64,000 nucleotides of DNA from Albifimbria verrucaria (taxonomy: Eukaryota; Ascomycota; Sordariomycetes; Hypocreales; Stachybotryaceae). This document shows positions 46,589 through 58,346 of the stretch, in pieces. The DNA lies in NCBI GenBank assembly GCA_020081605.1, contig JAHREC010000009.1, forward strand, positions 3,162,001 to 3,226,000, written 5' to 3'. The translations under genes and the position numbers were made by a program. Numbering within the stretch: position 1 is the first letter of the stretch; each line of letters opens with the position of its first letter. Below the pieces are notes generated by a model that saw nothing but the letters and a program-made list of their open reading frames with translations, made no database searches and had not been told where the DNA came from.

Positions 46589-47875
46589 TCAAGAACCTTT
46601 GGTTGGCGGCAGTTGATCGATAGCCGAACATATCATTTTGAAATGTTCCGGCATCCATAAGTCGTACAAATTTTTCGTGAACTGGTATGCAGTCCATCTC
46701 TCCCTGCCCTTCAGCTCTACGAAGTTAAAACTGCGAATGGTGTGACAGTAATACTCAACTTTTTCTCCATTGATCACGGGATAATGGCCGTATACCTGGA
46801 CAACCTGATGGTTATGTGAGAAACTGAAAGCGAGAATTTGTCTGTTAACTTCTTCCATGCGGTTTACCAAACGGAGGAGTTCTACGACACCCCGAACTGC
46901 AAGAGCCATGCTGTGAGCATTTTGACGATCCGCGATATTGAGTATCCCAATTCCTGACTTAACTTCGCATGTTAAGAAAGGGAAGTAAATATCACACGAA
47001 GCCATGAAAAGTGAGATATATCCTCCAAGGAAATCGCCGATAAAAGGCGATAGCTTCTCAAGCTGGTCATCAGTGAATGCTCGTCGCCGAAAGCCAACGC
47101 AATAATCTGGCTGCGGACGTGTGACGGTCAAAGGCATTGAATTATCCCATCCTTGGTTCACACCTTCTTTAAGAATGCGAAGATTGTCATGATAAAGTCC
47201 AAGGGTTTCGGCAGATGGTACCAACAGCCGAGATATATCCTGAACAATCCTGGCTTCGTTTGCGGTTTGGACATTCTTGCATGCTCTCAGAAACACATCG
47301 TCGCTGAAAATGGTCTTTTCCGGAAATTGTTGCTTGTTGTTCAATAGATCCTGACAAAGCTGTTCGCTTTTGTCTGTAATACCAAGGTCCGACTCCTCCA
47401 TATAGACATTCTTGGTACTTAGAAGGGCCACATACCGCTGATCATGGTACGATGCGCTCTTCTGTTGTTGCGTCGTTTGACAGCTTGAAGTTGTTATGGA
47501 TGTACCACAATTTGATCGCATCCGTTTAAAACTGGGCAGAATTTTCTTCTTTGCCAAGGCCTGTTCCATTGCGAGATTCGATGGCCACTGTTGTTCCATT
47601 ACCCAGAATGCTATCGGATCTATAGGCTCGTTGCATTCCTCAGCGGCTTTGGGTGCTCGTTCAAGTTGCTGTCTCTTCTTAGGGGTATCAATTTGGGGAT
47701 CGTCAATCGGCTGCTTCGGAGTGGCCTGTGATGGCAGTATCTGTGGCTGTTGGGTGGTGTCGCGAGGTTGTTTCTCTGATGATGGTCAGTTATTGCATTT
47801 CAAAGATCTGTAAAACAAACCTTGAGACATTGTAGGCACTCTATGAGCAGCGGCCTGCGCTCGTGTTTCAACCAT
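46589..47875 (-). CDS. fungal protein with PD-(D/E)xK nuclease-like domain
   Basis: Minus strand, 413 aa, one intron (47776-47820, 45 bp) and no frame break. The N-terminal third is Gln/Pro/Lys-rich and probably disordered (MVETRAQAAAHRVPTMSQ, QPKQPIDD-like). The conserved C-terminal domain reads PDYCVGFRRRAFTDDQLEKL, YFPFLTCEVKSG, IADRQNAHSMALAVRGVVEL, QILAFSFSHNHQVVQVYGHY and GRERWTAYQFTKNLYDLWMP. PD followed later by E-V-K after a beta-strand-like run, then an ADRQNAHSM helix, fits the PD-(D/E)xK nuclease fold. I know the family only as a widespread, multicopy, unnamed fungal one. Activity is inferred. Confidence 0.75.
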
Positions 47876-48075
47876 GGTGAGCAATGAGCGATGCCGAACA
47901 AATATGTGTGGATGTCAAACGCACAAAGAGTTGAAAGAAAAGTCATTCATTCATCTGCAGGCACGCGCCAAGTCACTACTCTGCCTTAACCAATCGTTTT
48001 ACAGTACGCGCCCGACCTCAATGTAAAAAGTTATTACATCCCCTCTAATTGAGGCTTTGTTTGACGGGCATATGC
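47876..48075. other. promoter side of the preceding gene
   Basis: Spacer leading into the repeat at 48076; no gene seen. Confidence 0.4.
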
Positions 48076-48215
48076 AATCGTGCCAAATGAAGGCTTCAGA
48101 GAGAGCCTGGCTATACTGTACTATATACTAAACGAAAGTATAATATTTTACTAAATATAAATGCTTTTATATTTATATATATTACTATAGTATTATAATT
48201 TATGTAAAGGGTATT
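48076..48215. repeat. dispersed repeat copy A, AT-shifted
   Basis: The first 45 bp match 58347-58391 almost exactly (AATCGTGCCAAATGAAGG core). Similarity continues for about 90 bp with many C-to-T and G-to-A differences that make this copy AT-rich, as expected if RIP acted on it. No coding content. Confidence 0.6.
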
Positions 48216-48272
48216 ATAGGACCTGAAAGTTAATAGTTTTTAGTATAAGCTATATAAATTACTATAGCTAAG

Positions 48273-48437
48273 ACTTACCACACGGACGCATACCTTACGG
48301 TCAACTACCTTATGGAAACTCACCTTACGGCCGCCCACCCTACGAATGCTGACCTACGGACGATAGACTTACCGGTACCTTACGGACATTCACCTTGCGG
48401 ACGTCTACCTTACGGACAATGGACTTACTGACGATTG
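48273..48437. repeat. degenerate 15-bp minisatellite
   Basis: About eleven head-to-tail units of the type ACCTTACGGACNNTC, e.g. starting at 48292, 48307, 48322, 48337, 48352, 48377, 48392, 48407 and 48423, with one shortened unit at 48367. Because 15 is a multiple of three, the minus strand can be read as pentapeptide-like repeats (VRKVD/VRKVN/VRKVP), but no start, domain or conserved flank supports a gene. Confidence 0.8.
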
Positions 48438-49559
48438 ACTTATGTCTGTGCGAGTTTTCTTCTCCTTTTGGTAAAAACCCGCGTATCACCAAGTAGCGCC
48501 CTACGTCATCTTGTACATTAGCAATATCTAAAACTTGTCCCATAGATGGGTCACAAGAGACGGTCAGCTACGTGACCAAATAACTACTCCGTATCCCATT
48601 GGTACGAAACCGGGCTCTCTGGACTTATAATAAAAGGCAAGATAGGTCCTCTTGTCGCCTTCGTGCTCCTTAATCTGCTAAAAATAGATTCACTTGGAAG
48701 GAAGATATGGGCTGCAAGCTATAAGATTATGTGTGAAGTTGAAATTAACTTATGGCGACCACAGGTGCTTTGTACATTTATGGGACCATAGGGCTGGTTC
48801 GTTGAGGTACTTGAGTCAATTATGTATTCACGAGTCAAGGGTTTATCTCCGTCGGGCCGCCGGGCTTGGCGGACCCGCCGGGCTGCGTCCCAATTACTGT
48901 AGCAAGAACAAGTCTTACCTTGAAAAACCATCAGCCAAGGACAAAGCCAAATTATGGTTGACCAGCACCTTGGCCAATGGTGCGGTTGTTTCTGAGCAGC
49001 CAAGTTGAGGCACAGTGTGCCTCGGCGAGGAGCAATGGCTGCATCAGCCTCGTGCGTTGCTTCCAAGGCCATGCAATTGAGAGAAGGGCTGAGATCGAGC
49101 TCAGCATTGGAGATGTTAGAATTTGGTAATGGTCAAGAAGTTTGTTTAGAATCAATTTCTCTGGAGTATCCTTCCATCCAAACTTATTTCCCACCGAGAC
49201 CATCCCACCTGGTAGGCCGGATCTCGTACCCACAGGATTTATCTATCCGCCTTGATAGAATGTCAGTTCCTAATATTCTCAAGACTAAGCGTAGCAAGTA
49301 ACTAGCCAGGTGTTTTTTACATAACACATTAATGAGAAGTTTCTGAGCCACTTGGAACGAGCAGAAACAGTTGCATTTCCATTGAAAGCCCCGTTAGCCG
49401 TAACACCTACCGTTGAGCACCACGCTGTACCGGAAAGGAGATAACAACCAGTCTATCAAAGCATGCCAAACATGACCAGCACTGCAGATTCGTGAATGAT
49501 TTGAGCGAGTTTCTTCGACAGCAAACGCTTATAGGATGAATGTCAGTGTATCGTCACTG
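48438..49559. other. 1.1-kb intergenic stretch, nothing assigned
   Basis: No recognisable gene. A GC-rich near-repeat, GCCGCCGGGC and CCCGCCGGGC, lies at 48858-48887. Confidence 0.4.
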
Positions 49560-51425
49560 TTAGTGAGGTTTCACGACAGCGAGTCCGCCAATCTCACGCT
49601 CCAGCAGCCGCAACGACTGCCTAGCAAATGGCGCCGCCACACCGCGGACCCTGAGAGCCCATTTTAGGTCTTCGACACGAGCTGCACACCAGGCCATCTC
49701 GTCGGCGGTCTCTGCGGTGGCCCATAACAGGCCGGCCAGGAGCCTATAGTGGCGACTTGGTATGTGGCTGCGCTGCCCCAAAAGGCGGCGGTGTGCTCGG
49801 GCCGCATGTTACTGAGCAGCTCAATAGCAGCCTGGACTTTGGCACGGGCTGCGGTGCGCACAGCTACGTGGAGAGATGGAGGGGTCTCGGGTGTAAGGAT
49901 GCGGACCAAGGCGCGGTAAAGGGCGACGACGACAGCGTGGTACGCAAGGTGCAGCGAGGCACTAGGACAGAGTGACCGGGGCTGAGAAGTGTCGAAAGAC
50001 AGGTCCTGTGGAAGAGTTACCTGCCACTGGCGAAGCCGAGCAAGGATGGGTTTCGCGAGATCAACCGCCGCCACAACACCCATGCTGTCAAGAGAGCCAC
50101 CCCGTCGCGTTGCGGCCGTGGTGTAGTAGTTTCGCATGACATCCTTGAGAATCTGAGAGATTTCAATGTGATGCAGGAACAGTCTCCAGCCGGTAGAGGC
50201 CGCGACACCCCAGCGGTCAGATCCTCTGCCTTGGTATATTCAGGGAAATCGGTTGAAGAGCAGGACTGCACGTCCCAGTTGTCTTCATGAAGCAGAGGCG
50301 GCCGACCGTATACAAAAGAGGCCCAGAGGTCTTGCATGTACAAAGCCCACGCTAATCTGCGCCGGAGCCCTATCTCCCACGACGGGATAGACCACGCGCT
50401 GCAGTCAGCTTGTAAGCCTAGTTCGTGTGCTGTGGTGACCATCTGGGCATGAAGTCTGAGATAAAGCGACGCTGGTCGTTCAGTACATTTACCTTGTCGG
50501 TTTGTACTTCTCTGCAGCAGGAGCAGTCCGGCCTCCAGCGTACTCAGCTTTGGCCTCTTCATGTCTTGCTCTAGAGCCTTCTCGGCAAGATGCTCGAGTG
50601 TGGCAGAGATGGGTTTATTCTGTGCTTCGCCGCTTGCTAGTCGGCTGTCGTGTAATTGCCAGTCCAGGGCCAGCAGGTACACCGCAGCTAGCAGTGATGG
50701 TGCGAACAAACGGTAGGAGGCCTGGTGCTTCGCAATGAAGACATCCTTGTGCAAGATGGGAAAACTCGGATGCACGAATCGAAAGTACAAGTCCACCAAG
50801 ACATTCCCAAGGGGCTGAACAGCTGCCTCTATGCAGTCAACATCTGCGATGCGCTGTGCCTCCGAGGTTGTGCTGTCGTCATAGTGAACCACAAACAACG
50901 TCCGCTCGTTCATGCGTCGAACACTCTCGAGACTAGTCCTAGCCGGGTGGCTCAAATCCAGGAGAATCGGGTCCCGGTAATCGGTAGAGCCCACATATTC
51001 GGCATGAGTGGTTGGGTCAAGGCCCAGCGTATTGTGCAAGATGCTTGGGTATGCGGCTGCGGGCGGTGTGCTGATGCCTGCCTGTTCGTACTGCTGCGAA
51101 GAAGGCGAGCTTAGTGCGGGAGATTCGGGGCCATCCGTAGTATTGATATTAGTAGTATTAGTAGCATAAATATTCTGGTTCATGCCTGCAGCGGGATGCT
51201 GGAAATCGGGGATGTTGAATTGGCCTCGTCGACCACATGGATGTCCGCCGGAGCTGCTGCGGCCTTAGGCTGGTGGGAGCGCCGCCGTCGCCTCGGAGGC
51301 CGACGGCCAAAGACGCAGCTCAGATCATGGAAGGTGCACAGAACACAGCGTTCGTTACCATCCTCTCGAACACACTTGGTTTTGCGGAGTCGGCAACTAT
51401 CACACGCGCGTGCTCGCGAACTCAT
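49560..51425 (-). CDS. Zn2Cys6 transcription factor divergent from urea amidolyase
   Basis: Intronless minus-strand gene, 622 aa with three one-base losses (51218-51219, 50229-50230, 49759-49760). I chose ATG 51425, just before the zinc cluster (MSSRARACDSCRLRKTKC, then Cys-x8-Cys-x2-Cys-x6-Cys), which is followed by a basic RRPPRRRRRSHQ. The middle is Ser/Thr-rich; the fungal-specific domain has VDLYFRFVHPSFPILHKDVF, AAVYLLALDWQLHD, RRLAWALYMQDLWASFVYG and, near the end, ETADEMAWCAARVEDLKWAL. Order and motifs parallel the regulator at 37008-39308, so the two are probably paralogues. The head-to-head position with DUR1,2 suggests control of urea use. In some yeasts the Zn2Cys6 protein URC2 regulates uracil catabolism, which also needs DUR1,2; orthology is not shown. 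Confidence 0.85.
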
Positions 51426-51899
51426 TCTGGAACCACCAGGGTGTTGGGGTTGGCTTTGCTCTGGTACGCGACATGCAAATCTCACTAGGTAGCTTGATAA
51501 GCCCCCGCCAAATCCACAGCCCCCGCGCTCCCTGACAAGGCGACACATCATGCTCAACCCTGCGCTGTGGTACCCAATCGCATGCTATCGTTTAATCAAT
51601 CTGGGGCAGGTCAACTGCCCGCCGGCAGCCAAGCTTCGCCGTCGGACACGCACGAGATACTGTCTTTGTAGCACCACATGCGATCCGCGACTGACGAACG
51701 AGTTGGTTGACAGAATGTCTCATGTTTTATTTAAATTCGGGAAATGAGCACACGCCACCTCCTACCAGGCTCCTTTGTCTATATGTTTTAATCCAGCTTT
51801 TGCTTTCTAACCCAATTGAGTCCGGCTTGAGATCCTAATTGGTGGCCATATAACCCAATGCCATCGGCTCGTCTCGGTTCCCCGACACCTCGCTGAACC
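51426..51899. promoter_or_regulatory. divergent promoter, regulator / urea amidolyase
   Basis: 474 bp with a TGATAAG site at 51495-51501, the core of AreA/GATA nitrogen-regulator sites. No TCGGCCAA repeat was seen here, so this pair may not respond to the same zinc-cluster protein as the hydantoinase module. Confidence 0.5.
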
Positions 51900-54800
51900 A
51901 TGGCTGTGACTCAACCAGGACATCAACATCCCATCTGCATGTCCGAAAAGACTAACGACTCGCTCCTCCTGACAATTGCGGATTGGAAAGCCGCTCAAAC
52001 TGCTGGAGGTGGCCTCGCCAGACTGCAGTCAGTGGTAACCTCGGAGCAGGCCGCCAATTCTCGCACACGTGTGTGGATCTCTCTAGCCACGCCAAGTCAG
52101 CTTCAAGAACAATGGGACGCCCTCTCATCCACCAGTCTACCCCTCTATGGTGTCCCCTTTGCAGTGAAGGATAATATTAACGCGAGAGGCTTTCCTACTA
52201 CGGCTGCCTGCCCAGCGTACGCCTTTGATGTTGTTGATGAAGACGCTACAGTTGTGGCCCGGCTGAAGGCTGCTGGCGCAATTCTGATTGGCAAGACCAA
52301 TTTGGATCAGTTCGCCACGGGCCTCGTGGGCACGCGGTCTCCATACGGAGCTGTGCCAAACTCCTTCGACTCCAGTTATGTCAGTGGCGGTTCGAGTTCT
52401 GGCAGCGCCATCTCAGTAGCAAGAGGAGTGGTGCCTTTCAGTCTAGGCACCGACACCGCTGGCTCAGGCCGCGTTCCCGCTGGACTGAATAACATATATG
52501 GCCTGAAACCAACACGTGGAGCACTCAGTGCTCAGGGGTCGTGCCAGCATGTCGCTCACTCGATTGCGTCTCTATATTTGCATTAGTTGCAGAAGACGCC
52601 CATACGGTACTCTCCATTGCTGAGGGTTTTGACAAGAAAGATGCGTATTCGCGTACACGAGCAACTGCGCTACCCTCGACTGGTTTCGGTACACCATCTT
52701 CAACAGGCCCCAGGTTTGCAGTGTGCAAAGACCCTCAATGGTTTGGTGATGATCTACAAGCCGTTGCCTACAAAGCTGCTCTTGGCAGAGCTCACAGCCT
52801 GGGGTGGAAAACAGAACCTGTGAGCTTTGAGAAGCTTTTGCCCTCGCACAGCTTCTGTACGAGGGTCCATGGGTTGCCGAGCGTTATGCCGCCATACAGT
52901 CTTTCATAGAAAAGTCTCCGGCTGAGGATTTAGACCCCACAGTGCGCAAAATCATCATGAAAGCCCAGAACTTTACAGCTGCCGATGCATTTGCAGGGAA
53001 TACCTCCGACAGGACATTACCCGCGAGATCCATCTCACTTTTAGTCAGTTCGAAGGAATTCTCGTCCCCACTACTCCGACGTTTCCTACTCTCGAAATGC
53101 TTCGAGTAGAACCGGTCACCGAGAACTCGAAGCTGGGCACCTACACCAACTTTGTGAACTTCTTGGACTGGTGCGCCCTGTCGATTCCGGCTGGGTTCCG
53201 AAGCGACGGCTTGCCTTTGGAATTACGCTCATTTCCAGCACATGGCGAGACGCCGATCTCCTCGCGCTCGCAGGCGAGTGGACAGTAGGCCAGTCCAGGC
53301 GCTTGGGAGCTACTCAGCAGTCCTTGACGGAATCGACAGAATCTCTGGGGAAAAGACTCTCTTCTGACCAGAGCCGGACGATGATAGCCGTCTGTGGAGC
53401 TCATTTGCGTGGCTTTCCCTGAATAGCCACCTGACATCTAGAGGAGCTGTATTCAGCCGATCCACTACGACATCGCCTGCCTACCACCTCTACTCTTTAC
53501 CCAATACCCAGCCTAGAAAGCCGGGTCTGTGCCGAGCCTCAGCTGGCGAAGAGGGAAAGGAAATTGAGGTGGAAGTCTGGGCGCTGCCAAACTCAGAGTG
53601 GGCTGGTTTCATGAAGACTATCCCACATCCGTTGGCCATCGGATCGCTCGAGTTGAAAGATGGCAGCTGGGTCCGCGGCTTTGTCTGTGAGCCTTCCGGC
53701 GTTCAAGGAGCGACTGATATCACCCATTTTGGTGGATGGAGAGCTTATACTAAATCCATCGAGACGTCACAGTCCAAGCCTTTTTAGGCGTAAAGACTCA
53801 AGGGATCACCAAAGTCCTGATTGCTAACCGCGGCGAGATAGCGGTGCGCATTTTGAGGACTCTTCGTGCCCTGAAAATCAGTGCTGTCGCCATATACTCG
53901 GATGACGACGCACAAGCTCCTCATGTGCGAGACGCGGATCTTGCTCTTCATCTAGAGGGCAATTCCGTAAGTGAGACGTACCTCAACGGAGACAAGATTA
54001 TCCAGCTGGCGAAGAGCAATGGTGTGGATGCCATTATCCCAGGTTATGGATTTCTCAGCGAAAATGCCGAGTTTGCTCGGGCCGTAGAGGCTCAAGGCCT
54101 TATTTGGGTGGGACCGACTCCAGAGCAGATGTCGGAGCTCGGCTTTAAGCACCGCGCTCGCGCTATTGCATCCGAGGCAGGTGTACCAGTTGTGCCGGGA
54201 AGCGACGGGCTGCTCCAGTCACTGGATGCAGCAGTTCGGGAGGCTCAGCACATTGGATTTCCACTTATGGTGAAGAGCACAGCGGGCGGAGGCGGCATTG
54301 GGCTGCGGCAGTGTACCGACCTCAACAGTCTCAAAGACGTTTTCGAAAGTGTGAAGCGACTTGCCACGGCCAACTTCGCGGACTCTGGTGTGTTTCTGGA
54401 GCGCTTTATTCAGAATGCTCGTCACATCGAGGTTCAAGTGCTTGGTGATGGTACCGGTCGGGTCCTCGCTGCCGGTGAACGTGACTGCTCGCTGCAAAGG
54501 CGTCACCAGAAAGTGATAGAAGAGTCACCAGCTCTGATAGTGCCTGAAGCTATTCGCAAAGACATGCAGAGCGCTGCGGTAAGGCTCGCATCGGCTGTCA
54601 AGTATCGCAATGTCGGTACCGTCGAGTTCATTTACGATGTTGACGCTCAAGAGTTTTTTTCCTTGAAGTCAACACGCGCCTACAAGTAGAGCACCCAGTC
54701 ACTGAGTCCGTTACTGGGCTTGATCTTGTCGAGTGTATGTTAAAAATAGCCAACCGAGATATCGATAATTTATTCGAAGGACCAAATAAGACCATTACTA

Positions 54801-57470
54801 CGTCAGGGGTATCTATCGAGGCTCGAGTTTACGCGGAGGATCCAATTCTTTCTTTCCAACCCTGCACCGGCCAGATAACTTGTATCAACTTTCCCAGCGA
54901 TCTCAGAGTCGACACTTGGATCGAAGTAGGTACCAACATCTCGGTTTCGTACGATCCCATGCTTGCAAAGGTCATCGCAACGGGTAAAGATCGCCAAGAA
55001 GCAATAGAGAACTTGTCGCGAGGGTTGGCAGAATGTCGTATTGATGGCGTGGGAAACAACTTGGAATATCTGCGCCAGATTATTAGCTCTGAGATGTTCG
55101 GTACGGGTTCATACAATACCAAGAGCCTTGATGCCTTCCAGTTTCTTGCACCTTGCGTTCAGATCATCGAGCCTGGTGGTCTCACGAGTGTTCAGGACTA
55201 CCCAGGACGAACGGGTCTCTGGAGCATCGGGATTCCGCCCTCAGGTCCTATGGATGACTTCTCCTTCCGACTCGCCAACCGCTTAGTCGACAACGACAAC
55301 GACATGGCTGGGTTAGAGTGTACCATGCGTGGTCCGGTGCTTAAGTTCTATAGTGAAGCCTCGGTTGCTGTAGTGGGAGCAAAGTGCGTCTTGAAATTAG
55401 ATGGACAGGTCGTTCCCACTCATCAAGCATTAAAGGTCAAGCCTGGGCAGACCCTAGATATTGGTACCTTTGAGACTGGATATCGTGCGTATCTCGCGAT
55501 TGCTGGTGGGCTAGACGTCCCTAGTGTCCTCGGCAGCAGATCTACGCTAGAGCTTTCGAGGTTTGGTGGACACCAGGGACGCCGGCTTGCGAGAAACGAC
55601 GTAATCCGGCTGAATCCCAGCAATGTCCAGGAAATGAATGGGCAGATACTCTCACGGGCGGCAAAAGCAGTTCCAGTACCGGACCAAGCCAACGCAGAGT
55701 GGACAATCGGGGTGATTGCGGGACCACATGGCTCACCAGATTCGTTTGACGATCAGGAGTCAATGAACTGTTCGACAGCAATTGGACCGTGCATTATAAC
55801 AGCAACCGTTCCGGCATCCGGCTCACTGGTCCTCGACCAAAGTGGTCTCGCAAGACCGGCGGTGCCGCAGGTCTCCATCCATCTAACATTCATGATGCAC
55901 CGTATTCGATAGGCAGTGTCAGCTTTACGGGAGATGAAGCAGTTATACTGACAGCTGATGGCCCGAGTCTTGGAGGCTTCGTTAGCTTCTGTGTGGTTGT
56001 CTCAGCTGAACTGTGGAAACTTGGGCAGCTTAGACCCGGAAATGTCGTCAAGTTCAAGCCCATCAGCATAGAAGCAGCATCTGAACTGGAGAAATCTGTC
56101 AGCCAAGCGTTACTTGATCTGGATGCTCCTCCGACGCTCAGCGACGACTTAAGCCAGGTTACATTAGCAGCTGACAATATCATCGGCCATTTCATCCACA
56201 ATAAAATCAATATCGTCGTTCAGCAGAGCGGTGACCACGCGTTATTGATGAGCTTCGGTGATGAGGAAGTCGGGTTCGAGATAAACCAAAGCCTCGAGAT
56301 CTTTGCTCTCGTCCAGCACCATCATATATCTCCAATTGAGGACGTGCAAGAGCTGTCGCCTGGTGTTCGCACTCTTCACGTCAGGTACGCGCCACAGACT
56401 CCTCCTGCAGTAGTCTTTAACCAACTTGTCGAAACGATGAAGTCATATGCTACCCCTAGCAAGATCCCATCTCGCAAGATCCGCCTACCTCTAGCTTATC
56501 ATGACAGTGTCACCCAAGCGGCTGTTGACAGATACAGCGCGACAATCCGCTCCAAGGCCCCTGGCTGCCAAGCAACGTCGAGTTCTTGGAGAAGCTCAAC
56601 GGAGTAGATGACCTGAATTATGTACTACTGAAGTCAACCTTCTTAGTCTTGGGACTTGGTGACGTTTACAATGGCTCGCCTTGTACAGTGCCGCTTGACC
56701 CCAGACACCGCTTGTTCGGTACCAAGTACAATCCGTCTAGGTCTTACACACCCCGTGGCGCCGTGGGAATTGGTGGCCAATACATGTGCATATATGGCAC
56801 AGATTCGCCCGGTGGTTATCAACTAGTGGGCCGAACGGTCAATATCTGGGACGGCTCAAAGATATCAGAAGGCACAGAGGCAAATGTAAGCATTACCTCG
56901 CTAGCTGAGGATAAGCCATGGCTGTTCCGCCTATTCGATAGAATCACTTTCTACCCCATCAGCGAGGCAGAGCTTGACAGCAAGCCATTTTCCGAGCTCC
57001 TGCATATCACCAACAGTGTTTTCGATGCCTCCGAATACCAAGCGTGGCTTTTAGAGAATCAAAAGATATTGAACAAACAACTTTGAAGTTTGCCGAGGCT
57101 CGGGACAATGCTCCTTCTTGGATGAACTGGTCAAGCCATACGATCTTGCCAGCCAAGGATTACGCAAGAACATGTCGGAGTTACAAGGTGAAAGAATCCG
57201 AGCACCGATGCCTGGCCGATGCTGGAAGGTTCTGGTCAAGGAAGGGACAAGGTAGAAAAGGGCGCGATCGTGGTAAGTACAGCACAAAGCAAGCATGACT
57301 GTTTTAAATGAAATTGATGACTAACACTCATGTTTTAATTCCAGGCTTATCTCGAATGCAGCAAGATGGAGATCGAAATCTCCAGCCCGGTGGATGGCGT
57401 GTGTGCTGAGATACGTGTGCAGCTAGGCGACATTGTCCAAGCTCAAGATGAACTTATCATCGTCTCATAA
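51900..57470 (+). CDS. DUR1,2: urea amidolyase (urea carboxylase + allophanate hydrolase), frame broken by 12 single-base losses
   Basis: Converts urea to allophanate with biotin and ATP, then to ammonia and CO2. Domain order: amidase/allophanate hydrolase (about residues 30-460; Lys of VPFAVKDNIN, Ser of GGSSSGSA, Ser of GTDTAGSGR), its C-terminal domain (to about 620; EVWALPNSEWAGF), biotin carboxylase (VLIANRGEIAVRILR, KSTAGGGGIG, ERDCSLQRRHQKVIEESP), carboxyltransferase halves (GLTSVQDYPGRTGLWSIG; later GLHPSNIHD and GDVYNGSPC), and a biotinyl domain (LECSKMEIE). One 72-bp intron at 57273-57344. Frame changes at 52535, 52840, 52996, 53216, 53417, 53781, 54654, 55763, 56558, 57061, 57122 and 57244 are all one-base losses, mostly in homopolymers. 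Adding 12 bases gives exactly 1836 aa, matching the family (yeast about 1835). I read this as sequence error, not decay. Confidence 0.93.
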
Positions 57471-58346
57471 TGACCATAGTTGGTAGAATCCTTTCTTCTT
57501 ATAATAGGACAGTGGCAAAAATGGCAGCCACGGGGCCTAGCTTCTCCTTAGTAAGGACAAATGGATTGTAGGAGTTGCGATTAGAAGCTATACAGGAGCA
57601 AGGTTGCTACTATTAATAATATATTCATGGACTTATTACACACTATACCTTGAGCTGAGCGATTTTTCAGTTTACATTCAGTCCTGCTTGGAGTAGCATC
57701 TTATGTCTTAGCTCAAATTTATCACGTTCACTTGCACAAAATCAAGATATGACATTTGACCATTGAGCATTAGATTATGAAGAACTTATTTTTAGCTTCG
57801 TTAGCCAAGCCTGCTAAGAACGGACATTAGTAGGCATCACAGTTCCTCAATACGGCTGGGATAAAGTCACTAGAGAGTTGACTGTTGTAAAGCTCAATAA
57901 ATGTACTATCCCCTTAGATGTAGTTATAATTATAGACCAAGCAACGGGGCGCGGCATAATAATCAAAACAAACTTTGGTTACCGCCAGACTATCGCACAG
58001 GTCGATTCGCTATCTGTTTTAACAGTCTGACCATTGGTTGCCCTTCCGGCCGGGTGTAGTGTGTCCAATTTAGTATGGCTTTATAGTGTTATATATTTCT
58101 ATCCCTTTATCCAGAAAGGGTCATAAGGAAATTCCTAAATATATAGATAAATTCCTATCTTAGTCCTGTTCCACAGACCTTACTAATAGAGTCTAGAAGT
58201 ATCTAGAGGCAGTTATCACTTGTGCGTGGTCGACACTTGGGCTGAGGCTCTAGCCACAGCGATAATTGAGCTTACCCCTGTGGTAAGGGGTATGCCATTT
58301 TACGCTAACCGAAATCGTCGAGAATGTTCCGATCAGCGTGGCGATG

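Noticed and set aside
48273..48437. CRISPR array
   Set aside because: The period is 15 bp with no spacers, units are degenerate, and the genome is fungal.
54600..54720. Programmed ribosomal frameshift at the run of seven T
   Set aside because: The same kind of break recurs in about 38 places in unrelated genes and run types, so a dedicated recoding signal is unnecessary.
51900..57470. Urea amidolyase as a pseudogene or a set of separate small genes
   Set aside because: All 12 breaks are single-base losses with no in-frame stop substitutions, catalytic motifs are intact, and the corrected length matches the family exactly.
58262..58290. ACCCCT/AGGGGT palindrome as a regulatory site
   Set aside because: It lies far from any gene and is short enough to occur by chance.
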